Source: Silene conica (Eukaryota > Streptophyta > Magnoliopsida > Caryophyllales > Caryophyllaceae). Taken from it: DNA of 64,000 nt. Position 1 is the stretch's first letter. Every line of letters starts with the position of its first letter. Of the stretch, positions 57,655-64,000 are shown in pieces. The notes beneath the pieces were generated by a model. It did not search any database and was not told the DNA's origin. It was given only the letters and a program-made list of their open reading frames with translations. Made by a program: the position numbers and the translations under genes. The DNA is taken from contig CM055315.2 in NCBI GenBank assembly GCA_029255685.2, positions 28,401,501 through 28,465,500 on the forward strand. The letters run 5' to 3'.

Positions 57655-60090
57655 TGTAACACCCCCATTTATTTAAGGGCTTGAACTAGGACTCCCCAGA
57701 TAAATAAGGGTGTTACCATATCGGTTTCCCGAGGCAGTAGATACAAAAGAAAGAACACAGTACTTTAATATTAACTGTTAAGCTCAAAAACAAGCTCTTA
57801 CAACTACCTTCAAACCGTCTTATAAAAAAAAAAATACAACTCATAACAAATGTCTAAGGTGATCTAGACTCTAGTCTGGTCCGGATCCAAGCCCTCCCTT
57901 CCCTTTAGCTCCCATAGTCTCAAGCACCTGTCAATCTGCTCCCCAATAAATTGGTTCATCACAGGTGATCAAGAATACACAGGGTCAACCACGAGGTTGA
58001 GTAGAGGAAAATAGCAGTCAAGCATTACTATAAATAGAAAGTCAATCATCTCCACTCCGAATCACAAGACCCAATATTCTCCACTCCGTATCACAAGACC
58101 CATTATCTCCACACCGTATCACAAGACCCATTATCTCCGCACCGTATCACAAGACCCATTATCTCCGCACCAAATCACAAGACCCAATATCTCCACACCA
58201 ATCACAAGACCCAATATACTCCGCTCCATATCACAAGACCCAGTAGTCACCACATCGTATCGTATCACAGAAAGGTACAGTTAATTAAATACAATATAAC
58301 ACCATTCATACAATAAGATGTACGTAGTTAACATCAAATAATAAACGGATTACTCATCACCATGTATACAGTATTCCCCTACCTCAAATTGCAGAAGCAC
58401 AGTCAATCACAAGCTTGCTAGAAGTATTCCACGCGAAACCCGTCACCTAAACATGTATACGTAACGAATTAATAAACTTCCCAAACCCCCTTGAGTCAAC
58501 TTATACTTACTGTAATTAGCAACTTTCTTTAAGTGGAAAGTTTCCCGAAATGGAAACTTTCCCGAAATAGTAGTTTCCTCAAAATATTAACTTCCCGACT
58601 CATAAACAACCAATTACCGCCCTTCACAAATTAACGACATTAACAAAGATACTATTATTAATATCCAATAATCAAGTAATTAATAAAACATTATTAAAAA
58701 TAATAATACCCACTATGAGAAATAACAACAATAAGAATAATGATAAAGATATTAATACTAATAATAATAATAACAATAAGAATAACGAATATAATAATAA
58801 TAGTAGTAAACATAGATGTCAACGTAATAACAAATATAATAATAATAATAATTGTAATAATATAATATAAGTAATATTATAATAATATTTGTAGTAGCAC
58901 ACATGCATTACTACGTAAACATGTAAATACACGACCACGCAAACACGTAAACCACCCACCCCAAACACCACGCTACTCCTTCACAACCGCCGTCATCCAC
59001 CACCCGAAAACACCAATACCCACAACTACCCATGACCGCCAGTCCCCGACAACCCCACTCCCAAACCCGACTTATTACGCGCAACCGTCACACACATCAC
59101 GTTACCAACCTGCTACTCGACGTTGCCGCCATAGACACCCCCCTCTCTCCTTGCCTCTTCAACTACCCGACAACCACCACCGACCAAAAACCCATAAAAC
59201 AGAGACTCATGTAGACCCTGGGACTCGACTTCCAAACCGACCCAAGACTCCACAACAACTCTATACTACGCCCCTGTTTTACCGCTCCTCCGACACTTTT
59301 CGCTATACGACGCTAACGTCTACCATACGACTACCATTGTGGTCTCCCTGTACCCAGGAACCACTCAACTAAATCTTGGTCTAGACCAAAACGGGTCGGG
59401 TTGCAAAAGCTCGTCATCCCCGAAAGCTTCCCCTGTTTACCTTAATCGAACCCAGAAACGCGCCTGAGTAAACCATCAACCACCCCTTATCCGCCAACCC
59501 AGTCACCACTAAGGATCCAATTATGTCTATTCGAGGTCTATGCCATCCCCTTTAACCCCTAAAACGAATACTTTAACGATAAAAATCAGGGAGGAAAGTT
59601 GCAGTGAAGGAATGACTTACCGAGGTTGAAGACGATGACGATGGGGTTATCTGTCTTAACAAAACTGGCGAGGAAGGAGGCTATGTGAGGGCAAGTGTGT
59701 GCGGACGATGACTAAATTGATGGATGTTTTCCTTTTTTTTTTTTATGGTGGAAGCGTTGAATACAAGAGCAAGAGGAAGGGTCGGTCAACACTGTAGTTC
59801 TATGTGTCGTTTAGGGTAAAATATGTTTTGATTTGATCTTATATAAGGCGGCAGGCACAGTGAACAGAAAGTTTGTGTAGCTTATTTGTAAATCACGAAA
59901 TGGGCTAGGACCTTGAACGCCAAACGAGGCCCAGACCTACGCTTAAAGTGATAGCTTACTAACGTGATAGATTATTAACTCGTAACACATAGCATTTAAA
60001 ACACTTATACGATAGTTTAGTTATTGAGTACAACGCTCCAAAAATTACGTCAAAACTTTTAAATACAATACTAAATTACGAGGTATTACA
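57655..60090 (-). repeat. 3' LTR of the LARD-type element (2436 bp)
   Basis: On the plus strand it runs from TGTAACACCCCC to GGTATTACA. The TGTAA/TTACA ends are perfect inverted matches. 57656-57671 and 57701-57716 form an inverted repeat (14 of 16) at the LTR edge, also present in the second copy. It contains a tandem array at 58045-58260 and AATAAT-rich tracts (58640-58890). Confidence 0.9.
58045..58260 (-). repeat. Tandem array of about 28-bp units in the LARD LTR
   Basis: About eight copies of CCGTATCACAAGACCCATTATCTCCGCA with small changes, 24-29 bp per unit. Confidence 0.9.
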
Positions 60091-60102
60091 GTCTTTCCCC
60101 TT
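60091..60102 (-). other. Polypurine tract of the LARD-type element
   Basis: On the minus strand it reads AAGGGGAAAGAC, directly before the TGTAATACC start of the 3' LTR. The preceding GAACTTCGAGACGAAGTTCATTTT-like sequence is usual at the 3' end of Tekay elements. Confidence 0.85.
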
Positions 60103-63100
60103 AAAATGAACTTCGTCTCGAAGTTCGCCATCCCATAACGGTAACGAAAGATGTAACAAGTTTAAGACAATCACAAGTAGCACATATATCTGCTTTAAAA
60201 CACGAATTATTACATTCTACCCTCGTTAAGAAAACTTTGTCCCCAAAGTTTGGCGTATAACTAAATTAAAAGATACTTCACGAAACACAATACATTACTA
60301 TTAATAGAAGTAATCAGGATTATCAAATAAAAACAATCGCCATTTACTAAATAGCCAGGTCGTAACAACTAGCCATATAATAAAGTCATTAAGATTTTAC
60401 AATCCTATCTTCCTTAAGACGTGGTTACGTCCCCGTAACCTCATTATACAAATCCTAGCTCATTACTTCATTGTACTCATTACCCTATCTCATAAAATAT
60501 ATATATATTACTCCAAGTACCCAAATATCGTATTCCCGTCGTCGAACCCAAGACCAAAGACAAGGGGTGAGTGAACTGGCGAGATAAACCGCGAAACAAA
60601 ACTTCCATCCCAATATCGGTTTCAAACTCAAATAACTCAGTAACTCAATAACCATGGTCACTCTGGACCATTACACAATTTGGCACAACGGCCCAATCCT
60701 CATAACTCAATACTAGTAACCAACCTCAAGATCAATATCAACATCGATATCGCCAAAAAGGGGTTCGTAGAACCGTGCGCAACACTTAAAGTATGAACTT
60801 TAAGCTACTCACCCACAAGTTAAGGTCAAAGGGAACGACTATATAAAAAAAAATACAATACCAATTATCCATAATCTAATATATCAATTCCCTTTAAATC
60901 GTATACTCCAATTCGGTCATAAACAAGCATTGTAAAGATTCTCAAATAGAATATCCCGTGTTCATTCGTAATACAACCAAACTAATATCAATATTCAAAT
61001 ACTGCAAAAACAAATTTTTATCTGCAACTAGTCAACTGCTCACATTCCCGCACAAATATTAACGAGATTAACATCTGTATACCATACTAGAGACAACTAT
61101 AAAGTCAGTTGTTTGAGTACCTTAAATCTATACCCCCTATCTCATACTTTTTATCCTCCCCATAGCACAACCCAACTCTCAAAATAAAAGCACAATCGGT
61201 GACTCATTACATATAGATACTACTATATATTCAATAATATTCACAATACCAACTCCTCAATAATTACTAACATATAAATAGTCATCATAACATGTCAGCT
61301 TGAATAAATATTGAAGCACATAGACTCCGACAAATCAATGAGCACCTATGCATATATCCCCGAGCAAGATTAAGAATAATAAGACCGGTAGAATCATGTT
61401 GCGCAATAAAACATAATCAGAGGTGGCTAACACTTATATATCCTTGAAATTTACATAAGATTAACATATATACCCCAATGTAGGCAATCAGCAATCAGCA
61501 ACCTCATAATTCATAACTGACAAATTAAAACATTTCATCCCCATAATCATATTATCGAAGCAAAATCTTATTTAGAATCATATTTTGGAAAGACATAGGG
61601 CAAAATTAAGTAACGTAATTAAACATGGAGCATTGACATGTTTCACGAGACATACATCAGTCTTAGACTAACAAGACTGTCTAATATTCCTGGGTATCAA
61701 TAAGCTAAAATCACTTAGGTACATTTCCCACCACTCACATTACATTATTTATCATGAAACTATATATATGTGGCTTCCAAAATAAGACTGTCTCATAATG
61801 CGCATTATCAATTAAATATTTGTGCAGGATTTCGTCAACACGTAGCTACAGGATTTGTCATATTGCAAACAATCACTATAATTATCAAAACATAACGCGT
61901 TATCATGGACAATCATCACTTTGTGAACATTTTGAAACTTTTGAAACATTGAAGTGGTAATTTGTGGCAATTTATAAACACGAAATAAAAGACCATTTTA
62001 CAGCTATAGATCGAAACAAGACTACACGGAGACATTCTGACTCTTCTTACTAAAACATTGTTCTTGTAATTCATGAATTATGAAAATTTTAACGATAAAA
62101 GTAAACAAATTCACAAGGCTAGTACTTTCATAGATCATATGTCAACCAATTTAAGACTTCCAAGTATTGTGATCAGATTTTAAACATAGGATTGTGCAAA
62201 TCACTTATGGCATACTAATATGCATGGAGAAGTTATAGGGACTATTGTCGCAAGGGACTGGACAAAGAGATACCATTAATACACATATGAAAGATCATCA
62301 ACAGAGTTCACATTGTTCCAACATTTTCACAATTACGTATAATAATTAGATTGCTATATCATGCCAATAAGTTTACTAGTTGAATTTCATGCTACTACTT
62401 GGCAAGATTCTTCTCTGTTAAACATGGTTTTAACATCACATGGCTCACATTTGATTAACTTTCATATGAAACTTACATAACTCACAATTTTTCACCAATT
62501 AAAACCTATGCACCAACTTACAAAAATCATAATTAAATAACCGCTTAATTAACGTGCGAGCAATTATAGTTTTAAAAAAATATAAAGGATTAACTAATCA
62601 TAGGAAAACGAATCGAATGCATATCTCAAGGGAATTATTTATAACATTTTTTTTTTTACAACTCAATTGGTCTGAACATGAACTTTACAGCAATTCAACA
62701 TAAAATTGGACAACTTGAAAGAAGAAAAAAAAAATAATCACTATTAAATAAAGACTCATTAAGATTTTCCGTGGCTTATCATTTTAGAAACGTGAATGAA
62801 TATTCTGAACAGTGGAGTTGGAATTATGCATAAACAGTAACCACGTTTTAAATGATTTCACTTTCAAAAACATGAGTCAAAACAGAACTGTGTAGGGACA
62901 ATTTGACCACTGTCGACTAAACTATTTATTTCTCTCAAAATACAACTCCTAACAACATGAAACTAAAAGCATTGGAAAGCCAACTCAGAAGGTTATCATA
63001 CATAAAGTTTTCATACTCAAATATGGAACACATTTAAAACTACGGCCCGTACAAACAAGGTAACATTCTGGAAATTTATTAAAAGTTTTTGTTCCGTTAC

Positions 63101-63867
63101 AATTTCACATTACTACATCGAAACTCAACCCTTCTTCTTCCGAAACACGTTGACATATCATTTGAAGTACAGTCACCACCACATTATCACGTATGCATCA
63201 TTCAAACTTTAATTGTCACCTAGAACACGGTAAAGATTTCGAAACTGAAAATAGAATCAACTAAATATCTTAGTATTTATACATGTACATTCAAATGTAA
63301 CTCATAACTATATGTCATTCATGGCTTGGGACAACACATTCCGCATATCACTAGACATGGATTACTAATATATATACGTCTGATCATTCGTATCCAAATA
63401 CCAACAATATATTGCTTAGTTACAATAGCCGTTTAATAGCCAGATAATCATGTGGACATTCCAAACACCAACATACTATATGATCACATTACACTAACCA
63501 TTGCACAACAAATACACCCCAAGTTCTTGAAATTTCAATTCAATCATCCTGATCGATCCACATTTCATATCACACATATCATTCCAACGCACATCATTAA
63601 TCATAACTCACATATTACTTACCTCATTCTTCTCTTGCAAGAATGTTAGTACAATATAACTGGGTCACTATATAGACTACCTCACTCTTCAATTACTCTT
63701 ATTGGGTTCCCGAGACAGAACCGAAAGGGCCCATGGTTTGGTGTGACGGGGCCCCTAACTCATTCCGTTCCTTTTTGGGGCTCCTATCAATTTCATCTCG
63801 GGGTTCATTTTATTTGACTCTTCCTACGTTCATTATTATTCATTTGGTTTAGGCCTGAGGATCGTTC
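60103..63867 (-). other. Coding-free internal region of the LARD-type element
   Basis: 3.8 kb with only short chance ORFs on both strands. Near the 3' side, short remnants such as minus-strand AACTTTGGGGACAAAGTTTTC (around 60235) look like repeated Tekay 3'-terminal sequence. A donor-like GAGGTAAGT lies near 63617-63625 in element orientation. I see no gag, zinc knuckle, RT or integrase. Confidence 0.65.
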
Positions 63868-63879
63868 GCTCTGATACCA
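63868..63879 (-). other. Primer-binding site of the LARD-type element
   Basis: The minus strand reads TGGTATCAGAGC (initiator tRNA-Met type), three bases from the LTR end at 63883. Confidence 0.93.
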
Positions 63880-63882
63880 CTT

Positions 63883-64000
63883 TGTAACACCCCCATTTAT
63901 TTAAGGGCCTGAACTAGGACTCCCCAGATAAATAAGGGTGTTACCATCTCGGTTTCCCGAGGCAGTAGATACAAAGGAAAGAACACAGTACTTTAATATT
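63883..64000 (-). repeat. 5' LTR of the LARD-type element, truncated by the window end
   Basis: The first 118 bp (plus-strand view) match 57655-57772 with three differences. Confidence 0.93.

Larger units (their letters stand above)
57655..64000 (-). mobile_element. LARD-type non-autonomous LTR element (Tekay-like), runs off the window
   Basis: Minus-orientation element: 3' LTR 57655-60090, polypurine tract 60091-60102, internal 60103-63867, primer-binding site 63868-63879, start of 5' LTR 63883-64000. The 118 bp of 5' LTR visible differ from the matching part of the 3' LTR at three positions, suggesting an age around 1 My. The 3.8-kb internal region has no gag or pol motif in any frame. The sequence next to the polypurine tract resembles the 3' end of Tekay chromoviruses, which points to the autonomous partner. 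The left flank TACAC is the likely target-site duplication, but its partner is outside the window. Confidence 0.88.

Noticed and set aside
59032-59372. Plus-strand Pro/Thr/His-rich ORFs
   Set aside because: They are inside the LARD LTR, in a C-rich stretch, with no motif and no support on the element's own strand.

Overview
This is nuclear DNA of a flowering plant, almost certainly a eudicot. It is AT-rich and packed with nested LTR retrotransposons, with small DNA-transposon derivatives between them. A Tat/Retand-type element (Retand was described from Silene) hints at Caryophyllales, but that is only an inference. I see no intact host gene, rRNA, functional tRNA, CRISPR array or bacterial-type operon.

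Layout. 1-3640: a Ty3/gypsy gag fragment (+), then part of a minus-strand LTR element in which a Reina-like protease ORF sits directly beside the primer-binding site and a 986-bp LTR. 3646-31328: one old Ty1/copia element (+) split by insertions. These are an Athila-like solo LTR (5009-9304) that itself holds a 2.77-kb Tekay-like solo LTR (5822-8592); a 1.25-kb copia solo LTR (9699-10946); and a young, nearly whole Retand/Tat element (11115-29724, minus). The Retand element is itself split by a very young gag-only copia element (12618-21012, minus). Most of these junctions carry perfect 5-bp target-site duplications, so the insertion order can be read directly.

31329-41338: tandem repeats, then a cluster of Helitron-like termini (three 5' TC ends, three 3' CTAG ends) containing a Mutator-type and a Harbinger-type MITE. 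41439-44179: a second 2.74-kb Tekay-like solo LTR. 44180-52660: MITEs (including two head-to-head copies forming a 766-bp palindrome), CTGAACTGAAC arrays, an (ATT)n tract and foldback elements. 52666-57654: a LINE-type zf-RVT fragment cut by a hAT MITE; a copia element with a short LTR cut by a second hAT MITE; and an Athila element inserted in that copia gag. 57655-64000: a minus-strand Tekay-like element with no visible coding capacity (LARD type) inserted in the Athila gag. Its second LTR runs off the window.

How the parts work together. Only the Retand element carries a full pol set: gag-protease, then RT, two RNase H domains and integrase. It also has an antisense gene with its own TATA box and intron-like gaps. 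The gag-only and non-coding elements must have moved with proteins supplied by relatives. The solo LTRs record recombinational loss of whole elements. The points most worth a second look are the antisense gene, the gag-only element, the coding-free LARD, the unusually long LTRs with palindromic repeat arrays, the Helitron-end cluster and the MITE palindrome.
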